A stretch of DNA of 64,000 nucleotides from Notamacropus eugenii. Taxonomy: Eukaryota > Chordata > Mammalia > Diprotodontia > Macropodidae. Within the stretch, counting starts at the first letter, position 1, and each line of letters starts with the position of its first letter. The stretch is taken from positions 334,012,651 to 334,076,650 of the forward strand of contig NC_092874.1 of the NCBI RefSeq assembly GCF_028372415.1, in the 5' to 3' direction. Positions 12,301 through 63,933 of this stretch are shown here, piece by piece. A program made the position numbers and the translations under genes. The notes under the pieces were generated by a model. The model did no database searches, had not been told where the DNA came from, and was given only the letters and a program-made list of their open reading frames with translations.

Positions 12301-12924
12301 AATTTTAAAACTAAATACATAAAATAAAATCTTAAAAACACTCCATGATATAAATTCCCAGTTTCCTATGAAAATTTTTTATATTGATGTGATTCCATTA
12401 AATAATATGTTTAAATTCCCTGAAAGAGAACTGGATGAGAGAACTTCCCGGTGATGTACCTTAAAAGAAAAGGATGGAGTACCAGATAAGGTTTCACCCC
12501 CAATCCTCTGAGGTGAAAGATCTCTGGGTTCGGAAAGGCCACGACTGTACATGAGATAAGATCATTCAGTGCCTCCACCCTGATGCCCAAGTCAGTCCGA
12601 GCACGTGTTCTGATCACACTCCTTCCCTGTCACCATCTCTTATCAACTCCCTCTCCGCCTTCCTCCAGGTCCCTACCTCTCTCCAAACCCTGCCCTCAGG
12701 CTCTGACTCACCCACCCTCCCTCCTTCTAACACCCTTTAGGTCAGTCCTCACTGACCAGTGCCCACCCCCGGCACCCCCTCAGTGCAGTCCTCCACCTCA
12801 GTGCCTTCTAGCACCCCAACCCTGATCCCCTCAGAGAAGCACTTTCTGCTGGGGCAGAAGACTGGAAACCAAGCGGGTGCCAACAGTTAGGCTTCTCGGA
12901 CGCTAACGCCGCTTCCCCTTAAGA

Positions 12925-12953
12925 CCCTCCCTGCCCCCAACCCCCCTTACCCC
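12925..12953 (-). other. G-quadruplex motif on minus strand
   Basis: Minus-strand G-runs of 4, 6, 5, 3 and 3 with loops of 1-3 nt. It would lie in the non-template strand and RNA of a leftward transcript from the island. Confidence 0.55.
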
Positions 12954-13321
12954 GCTTCGCCCAATGACCCCTGCACGAGCCCTCCCCATCCGCTGACCCT
13001 CGCCTCCGACGACCCTCCCTTTGCGTCCCCCGCAGCCGATGACCCTGCCTACCGGTGGCCCCTCCGGCACCCCACCCCACGACCCTCCCCAGTTTCCTCC
13101 CACTCCAGCGCCCTCCCCCCTTAACTCCAGTCCCAAGCACACACACACAAACACGCCCACCCGAACCTTCGCTCCAGCACTGCCCCCAGGTCCGGCCTCC
13201 AGGCCCCAGCTAGCCGGCGGCCCGGCCCCGCCTCGCCCCTCCGTCCTCCCTCCGCCCCCCTCACACCAGCCCTCTTCCTCCCACAGCAAAGACTCCCCCC
13301 GCCCGCGACCCCGCAGCGCTC

Positions 13322-13324
13322 ACC
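13322..13324 (-). other. Candidate first-exon splice donor (minus strand)
   Basis: Minus strand CCGGAG|GTGAGCGC, a strong donor within the island; a leftward transcript with an exon ending at 13324 fits a non-coding FLCN exon 1. A second donor-like GCGGG|GTAAGG lies at about 12951/12950 and a third ATAG|GTGAAC near 13715. Confidence 0.35.
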
Positions 13325-13898
13325 TCCGGCCCACAGCAGCTGCGCTGGGGGAGCCCGGGCCAGGAGCGCCTGACACGGGCGAGCCGTACCATTCGCTAAC
13401 CCGCGAGCGGAGGGGGAGACGGCTCGTCAAGGGAGGGCACACTGTCCCGCAGAAGGGGCCCCCCGACGCAGAGGCCTCCAGCCCCCTTTTACAAAGGTAC
13501 CAAAACCTAGAGAGGCAAGACAGGTGGCGGAAGCCAACTTCAGCCGTATCTTCGTTGTGCTCGCCCCGAAGTCCCCCCCGAAGTCCATGCCAAAGTGGTT
13601 CAGACCACCCATTCCTGGCGAAAATAGCCAGAGGAAACCGTTTGGAGTCCGAGGGGAGAACAGGCTTTGAGAAGGAAAAGAGAGGGGGGATGGACGAAAA
13701 TTAAACGCCCGTTCACCTATCTAGCCCACTTTTTAAAAGATAAGCAAAAAGAAGAAAACATTTCAGACTGAGACGTGCGCTCCCACTTCTTTGACTTGGG
13801 GAATTGGACTTGCACTGAATTCCAACGATCCTGTTTCTCCAGAGTGGCGAGATGGTACGGTCCGAAAGGGAGGGGCTGTGGGAGGGTGGGAGGCGGCC

Positions 13899-13908
13899 GT
13901 CATGTGAT
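13899..13908. promoter_or_regulatory. M-box/CLEAR-type E-box
   Basis: GTCATGTGAT contains TCATGTGA, the site bound by the MiT/TFE factors (MITF, TFEB, TFE3). It lies about 575 bp upstream of the candidate exon 1 donor. Confidence 0.5.
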
Positions 13909-14037
13909 GCTGCTCAGTTTCCACTCCGCCGGATTCTATAACTCGTGGCTGGGCGGGGTCAGTGGGTTTGTGGGTGGGGCCCGGCTGCTCAGCCTGCCAG
14001 CATCCCTTCCCAGGAGCTAGGCTTGTGGAGGTGATTA

Positions 14038-14045
14038 TGACGTCC
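14038..14045. promoter_or_regulatory. CRE/ATF-like half-palindrome
   Basis: ATGACGTC (with C following) matches 7 of 8 bases of the CREB/ATF site TGACGTCA, at the upstream edge of the island. Confidence 0.35.
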
Positions 14046-14049
14046 GATC

Positions 14050-14115
14050 AGCCAGCACTTAGTAAGCGCGCTCTTTGTCCCAGGAGCTGTGCTAAGCGCT
14101 GTGCGGATGAAATCA
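14050..14115 (-). repeat. MIR fragment
   Basis: 'acttagtaagcgcg' and 'aggagctgtgctaagcgctgtg' match the 3' part of MIR-type SINEs. Confidence 0.4.
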
Positions 14116-14589
14116 TGTGTCAGTTACCCTTGTTTCCAGAGCTACAGTATCCAGTGAAGGCAGGTCATCCCGTGGGATGAACCTCTTTTGGAACAGCCTC
14201 CCTGCAGCCTCGCTGGGCTGGCTCACCGTCTGCAAATAGAGCTGGAATTTCGAAATTCCGGAGTGCCCCCAACGCCAGCTGGAGGCACGGGCAGTAGGAG
14301 GCCTCCCTTTCATTTAGCCTGAATTTAAACCACTTATCCGGTCACGAAACTAACGAATAATTCTGGTTGAACTGAGCGCTCCCAGGAAGAGCTTGGGTGG
14401 AGTCCAGTGTCTTTTAAAGTCTAAGGATCTGGATTATGCTGCCACCCGCTGTCCGCAGCGGAGTTATTGAACCTGTCTCTTCAGCCATATGCTTTTTAAG
14501 AGCAAATTTTGAATCTTTATACAGCCTTGATATTTTAATTTAATAATAATTATTTTAATTTTAATGAACGGTTTGTATGTGTCTTGTAT

Positions 14590-14740
14590 CCCTTTGGCAG
14601 GCTGAAGCATATGGACTCCTCAGAATAATGTTTTTAAATGCACAAAATACGTTAAATTACAAAGGAAAACAATTATACTCAAATAGCTATGTTTTTAAAA
14701 ATTCACAGACCCCAGGTTAAAAACCTTCCTGCTTTAATGT
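14590..14740 (-). repeat. Dispersed old repeat, also found at 40985
   Basis: 'cctcagaataatgtttttaaatgcacaaaata', 'taaattacaaaggaaaacaatta' and 'ttcacagaccccaggttaaaaacc' are shared in part with 40985-41110. I cannot assign the family. Confidence 0.45.
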
Positions 14741-15010
14741 TTCACGAGCTACTAGCTTAGAACGCCTTTGCCTCCTTGCATCTGCTTGGCCCACGCTACT
14801 TGCAGATCTGCTCCGGGGAACATTCAGTAGCCGTTTGTACACTGTAGCTTCAGGGCTGATGGATTTGAAGACAGCTACATTGTTTCCTTTGGGACTCCAC
14901 AACTTCTTGCTGCTGCTTACAGCAGCATAGAATAAAGTCTTATCCTTTTTTTCCCCATGTTTCACCAGAGTTCCAAACCTTTCCTTTCCCTTTGCCACCG
15001 AGCCTGTGTT
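14717..15010 (-). other. Unrecognised basic open reading frame without ATG
   Basis: About 97 open codons on the minus strand; the first possible start near the left stop is GTG (14998), not ATG. The peptide is basic and looks protein-like (GKERFGTLVKHGEKKDK, SPKGNNVAVFKSI), but I do not recognise it and no splice partner is evident. It could be a decayed retrocopy, an exon of an unknown transcript, or chance. Its last codons overlap the dispersed repeat. Confidence 0.2.
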
Positions 15011-15449
15011 TCATCACAGGAGAAGAGGTCATTGGACCAAATGATCAAACATCCTTAGCAGCAGTATAACGTCCCAGTCGTAGAAGTGACTTAACCTGTA
15101 CTGATTACATCTACCATCTCCTCCAGGACCTTCATCCACTGGTTCATGGTTCCTTCTCACCTACCCACAAATATAGATTTTGGTTTCTCACATATTAAAA
15201 AAGCAAAAGGAAACCACCACCACTACTTTAACAAAAACATATCACTGCTAAGCTCCTCCCACTTTTCCACTAATTTCTCAATCCTTTGCAATTTGCCTTC
15301 TGAGTTGATTGATCACTGGAATGATCTCCTAATCATTAAATCTAACGGTCTTTTTTTTCAGTCTCCATCTCTGAGTATTTAGGCATTGTTGATCAACCCT
15401 CCCTGAGGAACCAGGAAAGGAGACAAAAGGTGAAGTTGGAGATTTCATT

Positions 15450-16300
15450 CCATTTTTTATTCCCAGAGCAGTCATTCTAGCACATGGTATATACTAGGAT
15501 GTAACCTCCTTGAAGGTCTTCCACACTTTCATTCATTCTGTTCTCCAGCTTTTGTATTCACATTTCTGGTCACCTTTCATCCAATTTACATATTTTTCAA
15601 GCCTACTGCCTCATAAGTAAGGTCCACACCTCCGTTGGGCATTCCAGTTTTCCACAAGTGGAAGCACCTTACTTCTTCAGCCTGACTTCATATTTCTACC
15701 AATTTTCATACACTTTACACACCCAACAGGAAAATTCTGCACCTCAAACATACATGCCCTTGGCTTTGCCCAGGTTAGGCTGCCCCGTGTCCAGGAGCGA
15801 CTTCTCCCTCTCTTTGCCTACTGAATTCCTACCCCTTGTTTAAATGCCAGATTGAAGACCACATCTCTCCAGTAGCCTTACCTCTCTTTTACTTTTTTAA
15901 GTGATCTTCCTTACTTTATATGTTTTATTATTTAATAGCTGGTGTTGTGTCTGTCATTTTTATACTGCATATTAGTCTCTCTTGGTATCTTATCCCCCTA
16001 CTAGCTCCTTAAGGTTATGAATCATTTATTTAAATTGTCTCCTCCAGCTCTGCACCCAGTCTCCCCTTAATGTGTGTTCTCATTGGGTTTCCCTGGTCAA
16101 AGATTTGTTTCAAAATCAAATGCAACCATTATACTTTCCTCATAAGCATGTTATAGCTAAAAGTTTAGATAGTGCCAAGTCCTTAGTGCGATTAATTACT
16201 CAACACTCTAAAAAACATAAGATCCTTCAGAATAGGCATTGTTTCATTTGCTGTATCCATGTTCCAAGTATCCAGTCTATGCTTATTGATTGATCTCCCA
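15450..16300 (+). repeat. L2-like LINE remnants
   Basis: Wording such as 'aagaccacatctctccagtagccttacctc', 'ctactagctccttaaggttatgaat' and 'gtgttttattatttaat' resembles L2 3' regions; strongly decayed. Bases 15010-15450 show nothing nameable. Confidence 0.4.
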
Positions 16301-16739
16301 ACCCTTTAATCTAATGACAAGGTTTCCATGGCATATTGAACTTGGGATGACATAGTTTGCATTATACAGGACTATAAAATGATGTTTATTCTTGACGCTA
16401 CCAGATGCAAGATCTACATTAGACCAGCAACCAAGTAGAGTGCATCACATAAAGGGACACAAAGAGGGACATGGTACTTTTTAAAATGCACATGTTTTAA
16501 TACTTAAGTTCTTTTTCAACAGTTCATAAATTTTGCAATGTCAAATGCAGTAGAAGCTCAATGTCCTACACTTGGTTGAAGTGCACCAGAGGCTTCTTTC
16601 AGCTCCAAAATCTATTCAGCAGAAAGGATTTTTCTGTGAAGGAATTATCCAAGGTAAGATTCTTCTTTTCCTTCTGCTTGCCTTTTATCCATTTCATTGC
16701 ATTCTTCTTCATGGGCAAGAGAAACAAAAGAACACGTTT

Positions 16740-16860
16740 AACTTTTCAGATAAGAGAATCAGAGCCCAGAGAAATTAAGTGATTTGATGAAGGTCACACA
16801 GCTGGGGCAGATTTCAGACTAAAACTCTGATCGTAACTCCTGGCCCAGTGTTCTAAAACG
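16740..16860 (-). repeat. MIR fragment, antisense
   Basis: 'agagcccagagaaattaagtga', 'aaggtcacacagctggggcag' and 'ctcctggcccagtgttct' are antisense MIR. Confidence 0.6.
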
Positions 16861-17384
16861 GCCAAGTTATTTTGTTATTTAACAGCTCTAGTAAATGGTT
16901 TAGAAGATGGAAGTAAGATTCTTGAAGAGATTGTTTTCATTTTTGCCTTTGTATCCCCAATGCGTGTTGAAGATTGAAAATTTTTACATGAGGTTTGGAA
17001 TTAGTGATTTCAATTATTCGTGCTATTTTAATTATTCCGATCCTTTCTGACCTCGATTTTTGGTGAACGAGACAGAGAATAAATGTAGATAGATCTCTAA
17101 AAGATACTGTTTTGGAGAAAGCATAAAAGTAAAAATTCTAAATGTCAGTGATCAAGTGCTGAACCTAGCCTTTATTGCTATAAAGACCTTATTAAAAACT
17201 CAGAGTACAGTGAGACTTAAGGGTCTGTAAAGTGCTTTGAGATCCTCAGTTAATAATAGAAACCATTTTATAACTCAAACAATCTATCTATATTTTCTTA
17301 AATCTTTCCAACAGATTGCATCCCCAAGTAAAAGTCACTATGTATTGTGCTGAACATTATATTGGCTAGTGAAAAAACAGCGCA

Positions 17385-17530
17385 GATATGTCAGACCTAG
17401 AAAGGGCTGTCAGAGATCTGGTTCAGCTGCCTCTCTGCAGATGACTTGTCACCCAGTAAGGGTGATGTGCTCAAGGTCACAAACTGAGCTAAAACAGTCA
17501 AAACTAAGAACCCAGGTCTTCTGAATCTCA
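17385..17530 (-). repeat. MIR-like fragment, antisense
   Basis: 'ctagaaagggctgtcagagatctggttcag', 'gtgatgtgctcaaggtcaca' and 'aacccaggtcttctgaatct' follow the antisense MIR pattern. Confidence 0.45.
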
Positions 17531-17599
17531 TGCACAGAAATTTTCTTATAAGCAAAACGGTACATCTTAGAATACAAACATACACAATTTTCAATTAGT

Positions 17600-20100
17600 A
17601 CCTGTTTCCATGCAGATGTTTAACAAGGCAAAGGAGGCATATTAAAAACTCAATCCTACATCATATTGACTTCAACAAGGAAAACATTGCATCAAATTCC
17701 GGATGGATGAAAGCTTCACTTACTATGATGTTAATGTGGGAACAGATTCCATATTAGTACAACAGGTGGTCTTTAAAAAAATATATATTTCCTAAAAAAA
17801 ATTTTTAAAAAGAAGCAAACAAAGGTTGGCAATTATATATCTTTTTGCATTTCATTTTTATTTTCCAAGGTTACAATTAGACTTTTCTTTCTTTTTTTTC
17901 AGTCTCAGGACTAACTACTCTATCTGTTTGCCCATGCAGGTCACCATTCTCAACTATTTTTTATTAACAAGCTATGAGGGCACAGGTTAAGGTTTTAGTC
18001 AGTCACTGCCAGTTATAATAAAACCCAACAGTAGGCATACCACAGATGGATTAAATTGACATATATCATACTTCTTGAGATGGCATGTTAACTGTGTCAT
18101 CAGTTATTTCTTATAGATCCCTTCTTTTTATTAATCTAGCTGTTCTGGATTATTCTCTTAAAAATGCTGTTAAAATACAATAGTTTGTTGACCATTTAAT
18201 CAACAGTTAAACAAAAGGGGGTTTTTGTTACATGAAATTCCAAAAGTGCACAGTAATGTGGACACTTTGCAGACAGCCTTAGAAGTTCAAGAAAACCAAA
18301 ACTACACAAATGATTAGTGCAAATTAAGATTTAAAGTCACTCCAACTGCAACATTCATAACACGAAGTTAATGACCTTCACTAACACACACTGAATTCTG
18401 TTGTGAAATACTCTTAAATGCCAAGAGCTTTTGAACTACATTAGGGATTTGCTGAAATATTAAACATAGAAATAGCATTGAAAAAACTACCACCTTGCAT
18501 TTATTTTCTTATTTTCCCTTCAGTGATGAACCCAAAGTGTTTGGAAATGGACACTACATTCAATAACTGCTTGGAACTGAGATTGCTTTAAGCTTAACCA
18601 TCCTTTCAGAGTATTACATTATTATAATACCAAGTGGGGCTGCAATGAATGAAGCCCCATTTCTGAAGTCTTTATTCTGAGAACAAGTGTCTTAGGAAGA
18701 TATGGACCTGTTGCCATGAGGGTAAGGTGAAAAGCAAAGAGGAATCACACCCTAAATCATCAGGGTATTCATATGGATCTTTGGTTATTCAGCCAACAGT
18801 CCAAAAGCACCAGCACTTATATTGCAGCTCAAACCCCTATAGCCATGGATTACAACTCCCAATTTAGGAAGGGGAATATCCTGCTGGATGAAATAGTAAC
18901 AAAGCTTCTAGAAGTTCCTTTATTTCACACTAATTTCCCCAGAAATCAGCTTTCTAAAATTTTTCTCTGCTATGACTAAATTTTGATGGCTGTCACCCAT
19001 GAAAATGTCTCCTAGTGTGGTTTTAAAAACAGACTCACAAGGTTTACATCAGCTGAGGGATGGATATCAGAAACAAAAGCATAAGAAGCCATGTTTCACA
19101 AGGCAAAGATAATTTCTGACCCAACCTGTTTTCAATATCTTGAATCAATCAACTATTCCAATTTTGGGGAGTTTCCACAAATACAATTCTTGAAACAGTG
19201 ACTAATCATTTTCTTCAAAAACAAACACACCCAAATAAAACAAGCAACAATGAATAACATTCTTTTTTGGTCCAGATTTGTGATTTTATTAGCATCAGGA
19301 CCTCCTTCTACCACTGGAGATCTGCAATTGCTTGGCAACCTCTAGTCTTAAGGGAGTTGTCTGTTAAGTGACTTGACCAATAGCACAGGCATTATCTTTC
19401 AAGATAAAAAACTTGAATCCAGGTCTTCTTGACTCTGAGACCAAACACCAAACACCAAGCTATCTTTCCAAGTATTCATAGCAATTTCAGAAAGCTACTT
19501 TTTCAGTTAACTTAGCTTTCATATTTTTGTTTCTTTGGGGAGGGTATGCAATGGATTCTGACCAAACACCACGTGGTTTTTCACTGTCGCTTGAAGTTAT
19601 TTATTAGACTTGAGTTTACTGTATCTCTAGAGTCAGCAGCTAATCAAAAATATATTCTGATTTTAGCTATTGGTTTGAAACAGGCCATAGGTGGATATTT
19701 TTGTTTATCATCAATCCATCTATCTTAAATGCATTTCTCATATAGGTGCAAATACTTTCATATATAGAAATAGTTGATCTTTTCTAGTCTTTTTAAAAAA
19801 TAAATGCTCTTTTCAACTGTTCAAATTTATGTATATATAGTTTTCCTTACAGTCTAATGGTCAAGCTGCAACACAGGCACAAGTGTTTGTTTATAATACA
19901 ATGACATCTTTGAGAACTAAAGGAAATTCAGAATTACAACCTCACTGTAGGATCTAACAGAAAGAAAAAGGGATCTGGACAGGTCAGGGCAATTAATGAA
20001 CATTAATGGTTTGGAGAACTGAAAAGCCTAAATAAGCAAACAAAATTTTAAAATATAAGATTTAGGGAATTTGCCCACTATAAAATACCGTTGAAACAGA
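17600..20100. other. Repeat-poor non-coding stretch between COPS3 and the left CpG island
   Basis: About 2.5 kb with only a small antisense MIR piece (about 19355-19470) and no coding exon that I can see. It may hold far 3' UTR, enhancer or other conserved DNA; sequence alone does not tell. Confidence 0.4.
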
Positions 20101-20115
20101 TGCTTTTCCGTAGAA

Positions 20116-20492
20116 CAGTGGTTCACAGCCTCGGGGTCCAGGTTTACTAAGTTATCACAAAGAGGTTTCTACAACTCCCTATGTGCACAAAGCATGATCA
20201 TTTTGATTTCTCCAAAGTATGCAACATGAATAATATTTATGGTGACTATTTTTCATGTCATGTATCTGACTAGAATTTTTTAACTTTTGGAATGAAATAT
20301 ATTTTCTTTTGCTATTGTGACTAATAAAATACAAAATCATTCAAAGACTATATGAATACATAGTAGCTTTTTGCCATTCTGCCTTTTCACAATCAACAGG
20401 ATAATAAAGAGGCAACTACTGTCATGTGAGGAAGCCTTGAAAGTTTTAGCTGTAAAGAGGGTCCTTATATGTGAAAATGCTGGGAACCACTG
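20116..20492. mobile_element. hAT-like non-autonomous DNA transposon, 377 bp
   Basis: Inverted ends CAGTGGTTCACAGCCTCGGG and GCTGGGAACCACTG, with GGGTCC/GGGTCC wording repeated inside. Flanks ccgtagaa and ctctatta resemble a worn hAT 8-bp duplication (TCTA core). No transposase. Confidence 0.65.
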
Positions 20493-20814
20493 CTCTATTA
20501 CAAAGGCTGTTTTTTGGTATCCTTCACTGGAATGCTCAATTCCAATAGCTTTACAGCAATATTTAATCAATGAAAAACACAATCGTTTTACATGATCATC
20601 GACACGGGACAGAAAATTCCCACTATTTATTGCTCAGCGATGTCATTCTTTGGCTTTTGTCATTCCTACAACATTTAGCTAAAAGTTCTTTAAACAGTGC
20701 CTTAAACACCATAGTTGTATGTGTGCTGAGTTTTGGCTCATGTAAAATATTACAGGTGTTAGATATGCAAGAGTTTTCACAAAAGTATCTTCCTGCTGAA
20801 CTTTAAAGCAGTGA

Positions 20815-21050
20815 AGAGGTTACTATGGCATAGTTGAAAGGGTGCTACACTTAAAGAGTCAGGAGACCTGGGTTCAAGTTCTACCACTTACTAGCTATTT
20901 GAGAAGGGGCAACTCAATTAAAACTTCTTAGAGTTGACTTCCCCAAATGTAAAATGGGGAAGACAGTACTTGCACTACCTACCTACTGTTGTGAGGAAAG
21001 TGCTTTGCAAACCTTAAAGTGCTATACAGATGTGAATTATTATTAATGAA
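20815..21050 (+). repeat. MIR-type SINE, nearly full length
   Basis: 'agagtcaggagacctgggttcaagttctaccacttactagct', then 'aaatgtaaaatggggaaga', 'tgttgtgaggaaagtgctttgcaaacctt' and 'gtgaattattatt'. Confidence 0.8.
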
Positions 21051-21684
21051 ATAACATATATAACCTATGCTATTTCAATCACCATGTTGGAAGATTTGTT
21101 GGTTAAAAAACTGCACAAACTAATAGCCCAAACAATATACTTCTTAGGCACCAATGTCCTAAGTTCGATGATCATTTCCTCTACAGGACTTAAAATATAA
21201 CCCCAAATAGATGTCATATCATTAACTAATTCAGAAGATGGCAGGATGAAACAGGGAAAAGGCAACAAGGGTGAAATGGCATTGTTTTTATTGGATCCAC
21301 TGTAGAAAAGAATGAATAATCTCCACAATAAGGAGAGTTATTCTATCAGAATTCTGACCTGTCTACCACCATGTCTCAGACAGTTTCTATTGTAGATCCT
21401 AGTAATTCAGATACAGTCAATTTTGGATTACTAAAAGACATCAAGGGTCACTGCTTCTTACTGAAGAACAAAAATATATTTCAATAGCTTATTTTTCTCT
21501 CATCAGTGGAGGAAGCCAAAGACCTTACTGAGCCGAGGCATAAGTAGCTCCTAAAGGCAGGAATGGAAACACTGCAAACTGTTAAGAGTGATATTCTTTC
21601 ATGTCTGAGAAGGTAATGTTTTCTTTACTTTTGTTTCCAAAAACTGAGTCTTGGATTATGAGAGTGCTAATCTTATAAAGTCAT

Positions 21685-21860
21685 AGAATTCAGAGCTGCA
21701 AGGGATCTTAGAGATCTAATCCAACCTCCTCTTTTTACAACTGAAAAAAAAGAGGCCCAGAAAATGCATGTCTTGTCCAAAGCTACACAGCTGGTTAAGG
21801 CCAGAACCTGGGCTAGATCCCAGATGTTCTAAAAACCAGTCCAGTGCTCTATAGTAATGC
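21685..21860 (-). repeat. MIR-like fragment, antisense
   Basis: 'cagagctgcaagggatcttagagat', 'ccaacctcctctttttaca', 'agaggcccagaaaatgc' and 'aagctacacagctggttaa' form the common antisense old-SINE pattern. Confidence 0.55.
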
Positions 21861-21869
21861 AAAGTTTCT

Positions 21870-23264
21870 CTAAGATGTAGAGTGTTTCATTATTAGTTGC
21901 TTAACTTTACTTATGTTTAGGGGTTCCAAACACACGAAGAAAATACTTTAGATTATGTCTTTTCTCAATAACTGACATTCAACAACAGGACACCATTATT
22001 TCCATCACAAATAAGTCAGTAATTTAAGTCCATTTCAGAACTATAAATTTAAGACACTTCAGCTAAAGGAACACAAAAGCACAACCTGGTTTAAAAACAA
22101 GGAAGCAAAGTAGAGATGAGAAATACTAAAAAAGGACTATGTTGCTTTACAATCCTTCATTGCAAGTAATGGCCTACAGTTAGTCCATAATATGGGCAAG
22201 GACAGTGAGGCTCATGAGTTTTAAATAATGAAAACCTGATTTGCTAACACCCTACACTAAAAAAGGCACACGAAAGCATGTCAACATTTTAAAAAACTGA
22301 ATATTGTTAGAAAAAACATATCTCTTAGTTTGAGACCAAACCAGTCTTGATATTTTTTCATCTGAAACTTTTCATTATAGCAAAATTCAAAAGTTATAAT
22401 TTATATAGGCCCTGCAAGATTATAGGGTGAACTTAGAGAAACTGGTAGCCAAATTAATCTCAGAACTCTGTGAATGAGATTCACTAAGTAATCAAAACAA
22501 AATCATGCTAATTGGAACTTAACTGAAAATGTTACTAACAAGGGAGTAAGAGCAGAAAACAACTCAGGTGCATACCAAATGAAGAGACTAAAATGGGCAG
22601 AGGAAAAAAAAGCCATGTTCAAGACGATAAAAGGGTATTGCATGCACCATTATTTTGGAAAGTGCTTAAAAATTTTTGATAGCATCCCTTTAATACTTAA
22701 TTATACACCAGTACCAGCAGACTGTGTAATATTTTGGTTCCTCTGAAAACTAAAAATTAATTTTGCCAAATCTAGTAGACAATGTCCCAGTCTACAAAGT
22801 CAATAAAGTCTTAAATAGCTTTTGTTTTTCAAGTAAGCCCCATTTCCTCCCCCCACCTTTTTTGTAAAACCAAACTATCACTGACTTTAAGGAGCCAAAA
22901 AAGCTTTCAAATAATAACTAGTACTTGTATGTCCCTGTTTCTCACTGAAGAAAATTGTTTCCAGAAGGGGAAAAAAAGTGCTACACAGCAACATTCAAGC
23001 CATTTAAAACAAAAGGTAGATTATTTAATGCATTAACGATGTTAATCTGAAGATAAATAAATCCACAAGAGACTTTAAAAGTTTGAGATCTTTTCCTTTC
23101 TTTGCAGAGAGAAAACTTTTGAAAGCATATAGGACTGAAGATATCAAAACAAAATTTAATTTCTTAATGTCCAGATAAAACAGTCTTAGTTCTCCCTGCC
23201 ATTCTCATATTTTCCAATGGCCAAGTGGTGGTTCTTTCAGTTTAAAGCACAGAAAATGTTAATT
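21870..23264 (-). other. COPS3: COPS3 3' UTR and 3' flank
   Basis: Non-coding DNA after the stop, poor in recognisable repeats. On the minus strand there is no AATAAA in the first 1.6 kb; ATTAAA variants occur at about 23155-23160 and 23024-23029, and the first plain AATAAA is at 21287-21292. The real cleavage site cannot be fixed by eye. Confidence 0.45.
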
Positions 23265-63721
<40,457 letters not shown>

Positions 63722-63730
63722 GTTCATCCC

Positions 63731-63765
63731 GGGGAGGAAGGGAGCGGGGAGACGGGGGGAAAGGG
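63731..63765 (+). other. G-quadruplex motif in COPS3 5' UTR/start region
   Basis: Five G-runs of three to six within 35 nt on the plus (template) strand, directly upstream of the COPS3 ATG. Confidence 0.5.
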
Positions 63766-63879
63766 CAGAAGGAGGCCCAGGCGGCAGCGGCTCCTCCGGC
63801 GGGAAAAGCTTGGAGCTCTGTGGACTAGCAGCGATTGACCGAGGTGGGGGGGAGCCCCTCAGGAACTCCCGCCTGCCGT

Positions 63880-63888
63880 CACTTCCGC
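63880..63888 (-). promoter_or_regulatory. ETS-type site upstream of COPS3
   Basis: Minus strand GCGGAAGTG, core GGAA, matching ETS/GABP-type promoter sites. It lies about 160 bp upstream of the start codon. Confidence 0.55.
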
Positions 63889-63897
63889 CGAGCTAGG

Positions 63898-63907
63898 TAT
63901 CGCGAGA
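63898..63907. promoter_or_regulatory. TCTCGCGAGA-type palindromic promoter element
   Basis: TATCGCGAGA matches the known CpG-promoter palindrome TCTCGCGAGA at 9 of 10 positions. It sits between the ETS site and the X-box. Confidence 0.55.
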
Positions 63908-63933
63908 TTACAACCGCGCGGAGCCTGGTTACC

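Larger units (their letters stand above)
12580..14110. promoter_or_regulatory. FLCN: CpG island, probable FLCN promoter and non-coding first exon
   Basis: A C-rich, CpG-dense block in AT-rich surroundings. By mammalian synteny FLCN lies 3' of COPS3 on the same strand with its start about 9-10 kb beyond the COPS3 end (from memory of the human locus); here the distance from the COPS3 stop is about 9.3 kb. FLCN begins with non-coding exons, so lack of coding sequence is expected. The 227-codon open frame at 13021-13704 is proline-rich low complexity and is not taken as a gene. The gene name is inference, as no FLCN codon is in the window. Confidence 0.55.

Noticed and set aside
1-12600. Search for FLCN coding exons on the minus strand
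   Set aside because: No segment matched the conserved FLCN start or other known FLCN wording, so no FLCN exon is annotated here.
12903-13289. Gly-rich 128-codon frame on the minus strand
   Set aside because: Mirror of the C-rich stretch; pure composition effect.
13021-13704. 227-codon open frame on the plus strand in the left CpG island
   Set aside because: Pro/Ser/Arg-rich low complexity caused by C-rich DNA; stop codons are rare in such composition. No known motif and no promoter in that direction.
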